Below are positions 24,687 through 33,995 of a DNA stretch of 64,000 nucleotides, piece by piece. Numbering within the stretch: the first letter of the stretch is position 1; every line of letters begins with the position of its first letter. Source of the DNA: Saprospiraceae bacterium (GTDB lineage: Bacteria; Bacteroidota; Bacteroidia; Chitinophagales; Saprospiraceae); assembly GCA_020627785.1 (NCBI GenBank), contig JAHDGF010000002.1, forward strand, positions 124,001 to 188,000, written 5' to 3'. A program made the position numbers and the translations under genes. The notes beneath the pieces are model-generated. The model saw only the letters and a program-made list of their open reading frames with translations. It had not been told where the DNA came from and did not search any database.

Positions 24687-25145
24687 ATGATTAATAAGGT
24701 ATTTCTAATTGGCAACTTAGGCAAAGACCCTGAAATCAAAAGATTTGATAATGGAGGGGCTGTTGCAAAATTTCCTGTCGCAACTAATGAAAACTATAGA
24801 GATAAGGCTGGAGAGTGGCAGACTGCCACGGAATGGCACAATGTAGTTGTCTGGGGGCCAGCTGCTGAACGGGCAGAGAAAGATTTTAAGAAAGGATCAA
24901 TGATCTATATAGAAGGTAAATTGACTACAAGAAAATGGCAAGATGCCCAAGGTCAAGACAAATACATAACAGAGGTAAGAGCGGTTGTTACAAGAAGATT
25001 GGAACGTCGTGAAGAAGGGGCGGGTGGAATGAACATGCCTAGTGCATCTGATGAGTTCCCTCCTGTGAGCGCACCGAAACCGGATCAGAATTATGCTGCT
25101 CCTGCTCCGAAAGCTCCTGTTGTCGAAGATGATTTGCCATTTTAG
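24687..25145 (+). CDS. ssb: Single-stranded DNA-binding protein
   Basis: The 152-residue protein has the OB fold at residues 1 to about 110 (MINKVFLIGNLGKDPEIKRF, WHNVVVWGPAAERAEKDFKKG), a Gly/Pro/Ala-rich linker and the acidic tip DDLPF that recruits repair and replication partners. Genes mutY and gldE flank it closely, the usual order in Bacteroidota. Confidence 0.96.
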   Translation: MINKVFLIGNLGKDPEIKRFDNGGAVAKFPVATNENYRDKAGEWQTATEWHNVVVWGPAAERAEKDFKKGSMIYIEGKLTTRKWQDAQGQDKYITEVRAVVTRRLERREEGAGGMNMPSASDEFPPVSAPKPDQNYAAPAPKAPVVEDDLPF

Positions 25146-25166
25146 GTTTCATTTAAAATTTAAATT

Positions 25167-26564
25167 TTGGACCCAGAACCACCCGACGGTTTATATATTC
25201 TCGAATTTCTGCTTTCAATTTCATTTGACTGGACCATTCTGCTTTGGTTGATTGGTCTGATAGTTTTGCTCATTTGTTCTGCTCTTGTCAGTGGATCTGA
25301 AATTGCTTTCTTTTCTCTTTCTCCAAAAGATCTTCATGAATTGCATCAGGATAAAAATCCAGCGGCAGATCGATTAATCGAAATAAAGGAAAAGCCACGA
25401 CGGCTGTTGGCAACCATCTTAATCGCCAATAATTTTGTAAATATTGCGATTGTAATTATTTCCGATTTTTTACTGAAAAAATTATTGACTGATTCTGTGT
25501 TATTCCCCATTGCAGAAAGTTTAGCTTCATGGACTTCTCTAGAAATTCCAACCTTAATTAATACCATTAGTTTTTTAATCACGGTTGTAGGGGTCACCTT
25601 TCTTTTAGTTTTATTCGGGGAGGTTACACCTAAGATTTATGCAAGTGTGAATAATCGAAGCTTTGCAATGTCGATGACGGGTCCGATGGTTTTCTTAACT
25701 TCTTTTTTTAAACCAATTAGCACGCTAATGTTGCGATGGACTTCTGGTATAGAAAAACGATTTGAGTCAAGACAAAATAAGATGACTTCGCGTCAGGAAA
25801 TTGATGCCGCAATTGACCTTACCGTAAGTAAGGAGCAGAATGCAGAGGAAGAAGCAGATATTCTCAAGGGCATCATTAAGTTTGGTGATCTTCATGTGAA
25901 GCAAATAATGAAATCAAGAGTCGATGTAGTAGCATTAGACATTGATACAACCTATGGAGAATTATTGAACACTATTAGGGAGAGCGGATATTCTCGAATA
26001 CCAATTTTTCAAGAAGACTTTGATAATGTCATTGGTATTTTATATGTCAAAGATCTCATTGGCTATCTAAGCGAAAAGGATCAATATGAATGGCAAAAAC
26101 ATATTAGAACAAATCATTTATACGTTCCTGAATCAAAGAAAATTGATGAGCTTCTAAAGGAGTTTCAATTAAAGCACATGCACATGGCCATCGTTGTAGA
26201 TGAATTTGGTGGAAGTGCGGGGATTATTACTCTGGAAGATATCATGGAAGAAGTTATCGGAGAAATACGTGATGAATTTGATTTTGAAGAAGAGGTAGAC
26301 TACGAAAAAATCGATGACAATAATTATATTTTTGAAGGGAAGTCCATGTTGAATGATGTCTGTCGTATTGTAGGTGAAGATGTTGAAGTTTTTGAAACAG
26401 CTAGAGGTGAATCAGATTCATTAGCTGGATTGGTTTTAGAGAACTTAGGTTACATTCCGAAGAAAGATAAAGAATTTGTTTTGGACCGATTTAAATTGAA
26501 AGTCATGTCTGTTTCAAAACGAAGAATAGAAAAAATAAAGTTTACAAGAATTACTGATGAATAA
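25167..26564 (+). CDS. gldE: Gliding-motility-associated protein GldE (CNNM/CorC-like), TTG start
   Basis: The 465-residue membrane protein has an N-terminal CNNM/DUF21 domain with several helices (about 10-200), tandem CBS domains (about 225-340, IMKSRVDVVALD and IVVDEFGGSAGIITLEDIMEEVIGEI) and a CorC_HlyC C-domain. Starting at TTG (25167) gives MDPEPP, the usual opening of GldE, so I accept that start. GldE supports GldD function in gliding and T9SS in Flavobacterium. It overlaps gldD by eight bases. Confidence 0.92.
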   Translation: MDPEPPDGLYILEFLLSISFDWTILLWLIGLIVLLICSALVSGSEIAFFSLSPKDLHELHQDKNPAADRLIEIKEKPRRLLATILIANNFVNIAIVIISDFLLKKLLTDSVLFPIAESLASWTSLEIPTLINTISFLITVVGVTFLLVLFGEVTPKIYASVNNRSFAMSMTGPMVFLTSFFKPISTLMLRWTSGIEKRFESRQNKMTSRQEIDAAIDLTVSKEQNAEEEADILKGIIKFGDLHVKQIMKSRVDVVALDIDTTYGELLNTIRESGYSRIPIFQEDFDNVIGILYVKDLIGYLSEKDQYEWQKHIRTNHLYVPESKKIDELLKEFQLKHMHMAIVVDEFGGSAGIITLEDIMEEVIGEIRDEFDFEEEVDYEKIDDNNYIFEGKSMLNDVCRIVGEDVEVFETARGESDSLAGLVLENLGYIPKKDKEFVLDRFKLKVMSVSKRRIEKIKFTRITDE

Positions 26565-27150
26565 AATTCTGCTCGTCTTATTCTGTATCTCATTAATGAC
26601 TTCCTGTCAAGAAACTAAGATTGGAATTCCGAAGCCAAGGATGTATCCTAAGGTAGAATATCCGACTAGGAATATTCAGACTTTTGATGAAGGCTATTGT
26701 ACTTTAAGTTTTACCTACCCTGACTATTTTAAAGTACAACAAGATGAATACTTTTTTGAAGAAAAGCCCTTGAATCCTTGCTGGTTTGACCTAAACTCTG
26801 AGCAATTAAATAGTCAGGTACACTGTAGTTATTTAGAAATTAAGAATCGTGCACATTTTGATAAATTGGTAGGTGACTCTTTCCGCATGGCCGCCAAGCA
26901 TAATCAAAAAGCGGATTACAGGCGTGAACAGATTATTGAAAACCCAGAAGAAAATGTTTATGGATTAGTCTTTGAGTTGGATGGTCCCGTAGCTTCTCCG
27001 CTTCAGTTTTTTGTTACTGACTCTGTGCAACATTTTTTTCGAGGAAGCCTTTACTTTAATTCTAAAGTAAATCCAGACTCTATTGCTCCAGTATATCAAT
27101 TTGTTAAAAGTGATGTGCTAGAGATAATAGAAAGCTTTCAATGGAATTAA
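26557..27150 (+). CDS. gldD: Gliding motility lipoprotein GldD
   Basis: The 197-residue lipoprotein has a lipobox, LMTSC, with the acylated cysteine at residue 17, followed by IPKPRMYPKVEYPTRNIQTFD, typical of GldD. Known members are required for gliding and T9SS function; the biochemical role is unclear. It overlaps gldE by eight bases and ends the mutY-ssb-gldE-gldD cluster. Confidence 0.93.
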   Translation: MNKILLVLFCISLMTSCQETKIGIPKPRMYPKVEYPTRNIQTFDEGYCTLSFTYPDYFKVQQDEYFFEEKPLNPCWFDLNSEQLNSQVHCSYLEIKNRAHFDKLVGDSFRMAAKHNQKADYRREQIIENPEENVYGLVFELDGPVASPLQFFVTDSVQHFFRGSLYFNSKVNPDSIAPVYQFVKSDVLEIIESFQWN

Positions 27151-27191
27151 GAAGCTAGCATTGATGTTGTATTTTATGATAAACTAAGACC

Positions 27192-28253
27192 ATGGATGTA
27201 ATAGGCATTGTAAAATCATTTTCCGGAACATTTTTTACCATCTTATTTTTTGTACTCCTTTATTACGGTGTTCGGTTTTTATTGAATCGTCAAGCGAAAG
27301 GAAATACAGATGCATCGATGATTCGATCTATCATACTATTTTCAATTTTGTTGGTGGCAATAATATCTGTGATACTTGCCTTACCGATGAGTCCAGACTT
27401 ACGTGCTCAGATTTCTAGTTTGATAGGGATTGTAATATCTGCTGTCCTCGCCTTAAGTTCAGCAACCTTTATAGGTAATGCACTAGCAGGCATTATGATT
27501 AAAAGTATAAAAAGTTTTAAGCCAGGAGATTTTATAGAGGTCAATGATTTGTTTGGTAGGATTACAGAAATGGGTTTATTTCATACAGAGATTCAAACAG
27601 AGAATAGAGATTTAACCACAATTCCGAATTTAAATCTTGCGACCAATCCAGTCCGTGTCAAACGATCATCTGGAACATTTATCGCCTCTGAGGTATCGTT
27701 AGGCTATGATGTGAATCGGGTAGTAGTAGAGAAGGCTTTACTATCAGCGGCTAAGAAGTGTGGACTTGATGATGCTTTTGTGTTGATTACTTCACTCGGA
27801 GACTTTTCGATTGTTTATAGATTGCAAGGCCTGTTGAAAGAAGTAAAGTCGATCATAATGACTAAGTCAAGATTAAATGCCTTGGTTCTTGATGAACTTC
27901 ATGCGGCCAATATCGAAATTGTTTCTCCAAATTTTATGAATCAGAGACAGATTGGAGAAACTGTTTTTATCCCAAAGGTTGAGAAGGAAGATGAAGATGC
28001 AGTAAAGGAATCTAAAAAGGTTGAAAACATAATTTTTGATAAAGCAGAAGAAGCGGACAGTATAGAACAACGAAAAAAGTTTTTGAATGAGCTTGAGTCT
28101 AAACTCAAAAGTTTTAATGAACAACTTGCCGAAGCTACTACAGAAGAAGAGAAGAAATTGTTAATGCAGAAAATACAAAAGGATACTGCAACTAGAGAAA
28201 AACTGGTTGCTCGGATAGAAGCCAAGCTTGAAGAACTTTCAGATAAGGAATAA
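27192..28253 (+). CDS. MscS-family mechanosensitive channel with coiled-coil tail
   Basis: The 353-residue protein has two or three N-terminal helices, the pore helix and beta-domain segment LALSSATFIGNALAGIMIKSIKSFKPGDFIEVNDLFGRITEMGLFHTEIQTEN (about residues 91-143), and a C-terminal alpha/beta domain. From about residue 265 a long charged coiled coil follows, which most MscS proteins lack. It opens on membrane tension to release solutes during osmotic downshock. A strong terminator follows. Confidence 0.9.
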   Translation: MDVIGIVKSFSGTFFTILFFVLLYYGVRFLLNRQAKGNTDASMIRSIILFSILLVAIISVILALPMSPDLRAQISSLIGIVISAVLALSSATFIGNALAGIMIKSIKSFKPGDFIEVNDLFGRITEMGLFHTEIQTENRDLTTIPNLNLATNPVRVKRSSGTFIASEVSLGYDVNRVVVEKALLSAAKKCGLDDAFVLITSLGDFSIVYRLQGLLKEVKSIIMTKSRLNALVLDELHAANIEIVSPNFMNQRQIGETVFIPKVEKEDEDAVKESKKVENIIFDKAEEADSIEQRKKFLNELESKLKSFNEQLAEATTEEEKKLLMQKIQKDTATREKLVARIEAKLEELSDKE

Positions 28254-28284
28254 AAAAAGCCCCGCTTCAAGCGGGGCTTTATAT
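28252..28284. terminator. Bidirectional terminator between convergent genes
   Basis: GCCCCGC at 28259-28265 pairs with GCGGGGC at 28271-28277 around TTCAA, flanked by an A-run on the left and Ts on the right. It serves both the MscS gene and the convergent secreted-protein gene. Confidence 0.9.
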
Positions 28285-28286
28285 TT

Positions 28287-30509
28287 TTAGTTTTTAATAA
28301 AACTTCCTTTATAACTTTTCTCAGCATCTCTAATGTCGTAGAAATAATATCCAACATCAAGGCCTGAAACATCTAGTTCAATATTTAAACTGTTTCCATT
28401 CCTTTGGACTGATTTTTCAATTACCCTTTCTCCAGCAATTGAATAAATGGTTACTCTATGATTAAGTCCAAGATTCTCACCTTGAATAATGATTCTTGCA
28501 ACATCTGTTGCTGGATTAGGTTGAACCTTAACTTCAACCAATTCATTGAGTGTTTCAGTACTTGTTGTTCCTTCAATTTCTAGCGTAGAGTTTTCAAGAA
28601 TATCTTCTAATTGATTTGCGCTGACTAAATTATCAAGATCACCTTTCATTATTGCAACGATATTAAAGCTGCTGGTCTGATTTTCATTGACCATCACTTC
28701 TGCCTGATCAATGATTGGTAGATCAAATGGATTAGTCGCTTCTGCTTCTTTAGGAACAAACCAGTATGGCTCATCGCAAGGAAGTTCTTGGGTTTCACCA
28801 GTTAGATATTTAATTACATGAAGTAGATCATCAAAATCAACCCTCATGTTGTCATCAACATCTGCTGCAAGGAACAGGTGTGGATTATCAAAAGTTGTTG
28901 TTCCTGTAATGAAGGCATGAAGAACCTTCGCATCGTTTACATCTATTCTAGACATATCACAAGTACTTTTTTCTGGCATGAGGTACATCATAGAACTTAA
29001 GACATTTTGATGAATATAATATCCATCTGCTCCAGTCATTACGTCTTGTTTGAAATCTACATAGGTAGTATCATAACTGTAGGTATGCACTTCATCATTT
29101 TCCATTAAGAATACTGTATTACCCAAAGGTGTAACATAGCTATCTACGACGGTAGGAATGTAATTTGTTTCTATAATTTCTTCATCAATTATCATTTCCG
29201 GATGTGCAGCCTCAAGACTTATTTTGGCATTAACTATTGGCGTGTTATCGTTCATAAGAACTCGTCCATTCACAATTCCATTATAGTTGCCAGGATTAGC
29301 TCCACTACCAACAGGTTCACAATTAGGAATGTTGGCTAAATTGTTTTGTACATCAACTGTAACAACACAGAAGGATTGTGCACCGTAATTGTTTGTTACG
29401 TACATTCTAACTTCATTTTCACCGACTTCTGTACAGGTAAAGGTTTTAAAATTATCCGTGATATCTGGAGAGAATGAAAAATGTAAAGTGCTATTGTTGT
29501 GACAAGGGTCATAACTGTCTTTGTCTAGATCCGAGGCCCAAATGCTTACCATACCATCATCAACTATCCCATCATTGTCTGAGTCAACAGGCATTAGTGC
29601 AACAGCTAAATCTGCATAGCAATAAGGTACTGGCGTTTTTCCATCTTCAACGACAATTTGAACGGAGCATGAAGTATTAGCCCCACAACTATATTTGATC
29701 GTAAAGTTTACGTTATGAACTCCAATTGGATATACTCCACTCGCATCTGGTCCATTTTCGAAAGCATACAATGAATTATTTTCAACTTCAAAACCACCTC
29801 CACACACAGAGTAGTCTACATTAACTTTTGGTAGTAAAACCGTTGCTGAATCACAATCGAAGGAAGCAACCTTTACTCCAGCTGGGCAGTAAAGATTCGG
29901 AGCAATGGTGTTTGAAATTTTAATGATCTGAACGTAGGTCCAAATTCCTTGATTTCCCCATGCGTTAGGATCGTAAACACACCAGTCGATGATGGTCCAA
30001 GTTCTTCTAATCTTCTTGCAATCTCCGCCAAAGTAAAAGATGTCATCATCATAGTTTACACCGATTTGGCTACAGTCACCTCCTCCATAGTAGGTAGGCA
30101 CATTGTAACCAGACGGCAAACTGTAAGGTTCAACATCCTCATGACAACCTTGCAATTCAACATCAAGCGGCCAAGTTAAATTAGTAAGTCCACCACTTAC
30201 TCCTGACACATGGATGATTTGAGAACAGGTATGCCAGTTCCAATATGGATCTTCATAATTCCATGTTCTGATGATCTTACCAATGTTACAACTATTTAGT
30301 TGGTATTCAACGGTAGGAGCTCCAGCCCAATGCTGGTTACCATTATAGTCTACATAATAAGCATTGCCATAAATAGATAAATCCCATAATTCGTCATTGC
30401 AATCAGCATAAACATTGTTGGGGCAATGAAATCCAGCCACAACAGTTTCATTTGCGGAAGCAGAATTCATGAAAAGCATGGCAAAGCATGAGAGAAGGAG
30501 GGTTCTCAT
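28287..30509 (-). CDS. Secreted protein with dockerin-like repeats and a T9SS sorting tail
   Basis: I start it at 30509 (MRTLLLSCFAMLFMNSASA, signal peptide); an upstream in-frame ATG at 30608 is unlikely. The 740-residue product has an N-terminal Cys- and Trp-rich region (CPNNVYADCNDELWDL), beta-rich segments with SCGANTSCSVQIVVEDG, and an EF-hand-like pair (DVNDAKVLHAF and AADVDDNMRVDFDDLLHVIKYLTG) resembling dockerin repeats. The last 85 residues are a type A T9SS sorting domain with the PNP box (VQPNPATDV). Likely cell-surface or extracellular. Its function is unknown. Confidence 0.85.
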   Translation of the reverse strand: MRTLLLSCFAMLFMNSASANETVVAGFHCPNNVYADCNDELWDLSIYGNAYYVDYNGNQHWAGAPTVEYQLNSCNIGKIIRTWNYEDPYWNWHTCSQIIHVSGVSGGLTNLTWPLDVELQGCHEDVEPYSLPSGYNVPTYYGGGDCSQIGVNYDDDIFYFGGDCKKIRRTWTIIDWCVYDPNAWGNQGIWTYVQIIKISNTIAPNLYCPAGVKVASFDCDSATVLLPKVNVDYSVCGGGFEVENNSLYAFENGPDASGVYPIGVHNVNFTIKYSCGANTSCSVQIVVEDGKTPVPYCYADLAVALMPVDSDNDGIVDDGMVSIWASDLDKDSYDPCHNNSTLHFSFSPDITDNFKTFTCTEVGENEVRMYVTNNYGAQSFCVVTVDVQNNLANIPNCEPVGSGANPGNYNGIVNGRVLMNDNTPIVNAKISLEAAHPEMIIDEEIIETNYIPTVVDSYVTPLGNTVFLMENDEVHTYSYDTTYVDFKQDVMTGADGYYIHQNVLSSMMYLMPEKSTCDMSRIDVNDAKVLHAFITGTTTFDNPHLFLAADVDDNMRVDFDDLLHVIKYLTGETQELPCDEPYWFVPKEAEATNPFDLPIIDQAEVMVNENQTSSFNIVAIMKGDLDNLVSANQLEDILENSTLEIEGTTSTETLNELVEVKVQPNPATDVARIIIQGENLGLNHRVTIYSIAGERVIEKSVQRNGNSLNIELDVSGLDVGYYFYDIRDAEKSYKGSFIKN

Positions 30510-30885
30510 AAAATTTGTTTTTGGTTCTTTAAAATCGGTAAGGTTAAGCCTAATATAGCCTAGGAGGGAAGATTCGGAAGCCCGTTTTGATTGAGTTTTC
30601 GTTAGCATTTGGTTCTTATTTTACTATTAAATGATCTTTTGCGCTAAACCTATCCGCCTATTCAATTAGTAGTAACCTTAGTTTTCTTAGGTTGAAGATA
30701 AAAAAGGAAATGGGGTTTAATAGCATCTTTCCGTATTTACTCGACCAGAATTTGGGGTTATTGTCTGTTGTTTTAAAGTATGTAAGTGAGCCAATGGATT
30801 TATTGATATATCGCTTTCGCAAATGTGTAAGCTTGTTTTTGAACTTATTCACTCATTCTTGATGTTAAATAATTAAAGCTTCAGT
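30510..30885. other. 376-base divergent intergenic gap
   Basis: This gap separates the secreted-protein gene (leftward) from the ORF at 30886 (rightward). It contains copy 3 of the iterated 12-mer. A 64-codon leftward frame (30658-30852) is rich in K, N, L and S with no family resemblance and is probably not a gene. TATATTAG on the minus strand (30550-30557) differs from the -7 consensus by one base and could serve the leftward gene. Confidence 0.5.
30813..30824 (+). repeat. Iterated 12-mer, copy 3 (intergenic)
   Basis: GCTTTCGCAAAT followed by GTGT. One of three intergenic copies sharing the longer form GCTTTCGCAAATGTG. Confidence 0.8.
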
Positions 30886-31461
30886 ATGGCTGGTTCAAAG
30901 ATTTTGGCATCAATTCTCGAAAAATTCAAACCGCAGCCCTTTGTGAATAGGAATCTAGATCGGCCAAGTACTCCTCCTATTTATGAAAAACTAAGGGAAG
31001 CTTGCGCCCTTCATTTACAAAAATTAAAGACTAAGGATTCAAGGCTTATCACAATCGAAAATAGCAATGATTTCAAGGTGAATTATGATGCAAAAGAAAT
31101 TATTTATCATTTGCCCAAAGGAAAAAACTTGAAGGTCTCAGTCATACCTACTGGCAAGTATTGTTTAATGAAAAAAACTTGGCAATGGATGTGGATAGAT
31201 GAATATGGCAATATTGACATGGAAAGTCCGCTTCTGAAAATTCGTAATCAAGCTACCTATAATTTGGGGTCCGAGTTAATGTTTTTCCGATATGACTATC
31301 AGATTGAGCTTTTGAAAAAAGTCGAGTGGTATGCCTCAATGGAGGATGCTGACTCTATGGTCAGCATCGCAAATAAAATTCTAGATGGTAAAGGCGTGAT
31401 TAAATTGGCAGAAGCGGAAAACATTTATTATTTAGTTATTGAAAGTATAACAGAGCTGTAA
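30886..31461 (+). CDS. Uncharacterised cytoplasmic protein, 191 residues
   Basis: I do not recognise it firmly. It has no signal peptide or membrane segment. A central part with TWQWMWIDEYGN (about residues 103-114), followed by LLKIRNQATYNLG and a late IYYLVIESI strand, recalls the DUF6882-type layout (W-rich strand, then helix and closing strand), but this is only a resemblance. It starts with ATG, follows copy 3 of the iterated motif and lies 56 bases before the thioredoxin-like gene, so they may be co-transcribed. Confidence 0.65.
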   Translation: MAGSKILASILEKFKPQPFVNRNLDRPSTPPIYEKLREACALHLQKLKTKDSRLITIENSNDFKVNYDAKEIIYHLPKGKNLKVSVIPTGKYCLMKKTWQWMWIDEYGNIDMESPLLKIRNQATYNLGSELMFFRYDYQIELLKKVEWYASMEDADSMVSIANKILDGKGVIKLAEAENIYYLVIESITEL

Positions 31462-31517
31462 CTTTGTCTGACAAACTTTTTAACTCCCCTAACCGTTATA
31501 GTATCAAATCACAGGAA

Positions 31518-32000
31518 ATGTTTGCATTAAAATTTTTAGTACTTGCGCTGACTATGGCTTTTACGCCACCCGTTACTGATTCGGACCCTGCTCCTGATTT
31601 TGAATTTTTTCATGAAAAAGGCGAATTACAGAAATTGAGTGACTATAAAGGTCAGGTAGTTTATGTAAGTTTTTGGGCGAGCTGGTGTAAACCCTGTCTG
31701 TCAAATTATCAGAAGTATAATAGCATGAGAAAAGAGATGCAAGAAATGGGTGTCGTTCTTTTGAATGTATCCTTGGATAGAGATAAAGCATCTTGGGAAC
31801 GTGCATTGAAAAGCTATTCATTTTTGAATGGAGAAAATGTGCATGTAACTGACCTTAGAAAGGTCATGGACTTATATCAATTGACCACAATTCCTGAGTA
31901 TAGAATCTTAAATAAAAACTTAGAAGAAGTTTACTTGGATGATAAATCTAATCGAGATGTAATTTCTTCCTTTCAGAAGTGGATGGACGAGACTCCTTAA
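31518..32000 (+). CDS. TlpA/ResA-type exported thioredoxin-like protein
   Basis: I prefer ATG at 31518, which gives a hydrophobic signal MFALKFLVLALTMAF; a TTG 54 bases upstream adds a polar stretch. The 160-residue protein carries WASWCKPC (cysteines 57 and 60) and the cis-Pro region LTTIPEYRILN, the layout of periplasmic thiol-disulfide reductases of the TlpA/ResA group. It likely reduces disulfides outside the cytoplasm; the target is unknown. It lies between the 191-residue ORF and the TPR-LytTR regulator, on the same strand. Confidence 0.87.
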   Translation: MFALKFLVLALTMAFTPPVTDSDPAPDFEFFHEKGELQKLSDYKGQVVYVSFWASWCKPCLSNYQKYNSMRKEMQEMGVVLLNVSLDRDKASWERALKSYSFLNGENVHVTDLRKVMDLYQLTTIPEYRILNKNLEEVYLDDKSNRDVISSFQKWMDETP

Positions 32001-32071
32001 AAAGTTAAAACGCAATTCGGTAATCTGAAGTAGAAACTTTATTTTCAATTTCTGATCATTGACTTGCAACC

Positions 32072-33886
32072 ATGCTGAAACAACCCCCCAAGCTTCTCCA
32101 GATAGCAATTATGCTATTCTTTTTTTATTCTTCAAATGCACAAGTAAATTATGACAGTCTTCGATCAGTGGCAACTCAAACTGATTCGGATTCTGTGGCG
32201 ATGGATGCTTACTATAAAATAAGTAAGGACATAAGTCATACACAACCAGATAGTGGCATCTATTATGCTAAGCAGGCCTTATCCTTTGCTCAAGCAATGA
32301 ATAATTCTGAGGGTGAATCTTCTGCGCTTTCGCAAATAGGATTTTCATACTACAAGAAAAATCATATTGACAGTTCCTTATTTTATTGGGAAAAGAGTGC
32401 TTTTATCAAGGACTCTTTGGGAGATGAATTTAACGCAGCGTTGGTATGGGAAAATATTGCAGTCCAAAAAATTTTTCTGGGTGAATACAATCAAGCCCTT
32501 GGGTTTTTGGATAAAGCAAAAGCCGTATTTATTAGGTTGGATTCTGTTCCAAAGTATGAAACTCTAATTCTAAACTATGGTTTGTTGTATGATGTAAAGG
32601 GTGACTATGATGAAGGATACAAGTACTACATGCAGGCCTTTGAATCAGCCCAAAAAAGAGACGATAAATATGTAATGGGCTTAGCGAAGAACAACTTAAG
32701 TGTTATGTATTATTTGATGGAAGACTTTGCACAGTCTATAAAGTATGGACGTGAAACTTTGGTGCATTGGGCAGCTCCAAAATTTGAAATTGATAGAATT
32801 GAATCGCACGTGAATATGGCTGTAAGTTTCGAAAGATTGGGGCAGATTGATTCGAGTATTGTATACAACCAAAGAGGGATTGAAATTGCAAAGGCAAAAG
32901 GAGATCAATTTAGTGAAGCTAAATTTTACACCAATTTAGGAGCCTTATATTTTGAAGAAGGTAAATGGGATGAGGCTGAGAGGTATTTACTCAAGGCGGT
33001 AAAATTAAAAGAACAATTTTCTGTACGAGAGGGTACGCCTTCAAGTTATAATAAATTGGCAAGTCTATATCTAAGAAAAAATACATTTGCGAAAGCGAAA
33101 AACTTTCTTGACAAAGCTAAAGAAGCAGCCAATCAGATTCAGTCTCTCGAAGATTTAAAAACGAATGAACAAATTACAGCAGAATATTTAGAGGCAACAG
33201 GAAATTATAAAGGAGCACTCGAGGCCTATCAGAATTTTATTTTGCTAAAAGATAGCTTGGTAAACATAGAAACCAAAAAGGCCATCGAGAAGATCAAGTC
33301 AGCGTATGAGCTTGAAAAAAAGGAAGGTGAGATTTCTATGCTAAAGCAAGAAAATACCATTACCACTTTGAAAAATCGGAACTATTTATTTACTCTCATT
33401 TCGATTGCCTTACTTCTATTGACCAGTTTATTTGCACTTTTTTATTATGTCAAAAATGGACGAACTCAGCGGGAAAACATTCTCATCTTGGAAGATCAAA
33501 AGAGAGAACTTTTTGAGTTGAATGAATCGATGAAAGAACAATTGGATCAGGCTCCCTCGCCGAATGATTGGGATCAAGTGAAGCAGAATTTTTTAACCCT
33601 ACCAGGCAAAGAAGTTCGAAAGATTAAACTAGAGCACATCGAGTATATCAAATCCGATGGAAATGGAGTGTATGTGCATACTTCTAAGGATAAATATCAT
33701 GTGTGGATTCGGCTTAAGGGAATTCATGAAATATTGCCAGAAAAGCATTTTGTTCGATGCCATAAGAGTTACATAGTTAATTTGCATAAAACCAATTTCA
33801 CAAATTCTAACTATCTAGTAACCGAAGATGGAACCCAAGTGCCTATTGGGGCAACCTACAAAGAACGGCTACATGCTGACGGTTAA
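32072..33886 (+). CDS. TPR-sensor LytTR transcription regulator, membrane-anchored
   Basis: The 604-residue protein has a signal-like N-terminus (ending SSNAQ), about six tetratricopeptide repeats (residues 40-395), a coiled coil, one membrane helix (YLFTLISIALLLLTSLFALFYYV, about 432-454), a second coiled coil and a C-terminal LytTR DNA-binding domain (about 507-600; IEYIKSDGNGVYVHT, FVRCHKSYIVNL). The TPR part would face the periplasm and the LytTR the cytoplasm, so it could link an external signal directly to transcription without a kinase. Two copies of the iterated 12-mer lie inside. The four or five secreted-protein genes downstream are candidate targets. Confidence 0.9.
   Translation: MLKQPPKLLQIAIMLFFFYSSNAQVNYDSLRSVATQTDSDSVAMDAYYKISKDISHTQPDSGIYYAKQALSFAQAMNNSEGESSALSQIGFSYYKKNHIDSSLFYWEKSAFIKDSLGDEFNAALVWENIAVQKIFLGEYNQALGFLDKAKAVFIRLDSVPKYETLILNYGLLYDVKGDYDEGYKYYMQAFESAQKRDDKYVMGLAKNNLSVMYYLMEDFAQSIKYGRETLVHWAAPKFEIDRIESHVNMAVSFERLGQIDSSIVYNQRGIEIAKAKGDQFSEAKFYTNLGALYFEEGKWDEAERYLLKAVKLKEQFSVREGTPSSYNKLASLYLRKNTFAKAKNFLDKAKEAANQIQSLEDLKTNEQITAEYLEATGNYKGALEAYQNFILLKDSLVNIETKKAIEKIKSAYELEKKEGEISMLKQENTITTLKNRNYLFTLISIALLLLTSLFALFYYVKNGRTQRENILILEDQKRELFELNESMKEQLDQAPSPNDWDQVKQNFLTLPGKEVRKIKLEHIEYIKSDGNGVYVHTSKDKYHVWIRLKGIHEILPEKHFVRCHKSYIVNLHKTNFTNSNYLVTEDGTQVPIGATYKERLHADG
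32326..32337 (+). repeat. Iterated 12-mer, copy 4
   Basis: Inside the TPR-LytTR gene, read as GCG CTT TCG CAA (Ala-Leu-Ser-Gln). Confidence 0.8.
33086..33096 (-). repeat. Iterated motif TTTGCGAAAGC, copy 5
   Basis: Second copy in the TPR-LytTR gene, read as TTT GCG AAA GCG (Phe-Ala-Lys-Ala), a third reading frame for the same DNA word. Confidence 0.8.
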
Positions 33887-33995
33887 TTTTTCATGTAATC
33901 TCAGGGCTTGTTCGTCAAATTTTTGCGGTGGTTTAACATGAGAATTAGAAGTATGGCTTAGATTTCGAGCTTTATCAACTTTCAAAGTCGAAGTA

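Noticed and set aside
30658-30852. 64-codon leftward ORF in a divergent gap
   Set aside because: No family resemblance, biased composition, and no ribosome site or neighbour logic.
32807-32812. CACGTG in the TPR-LytTR gene as a parS
   Set aside because: Only the right half is close to the consensus.
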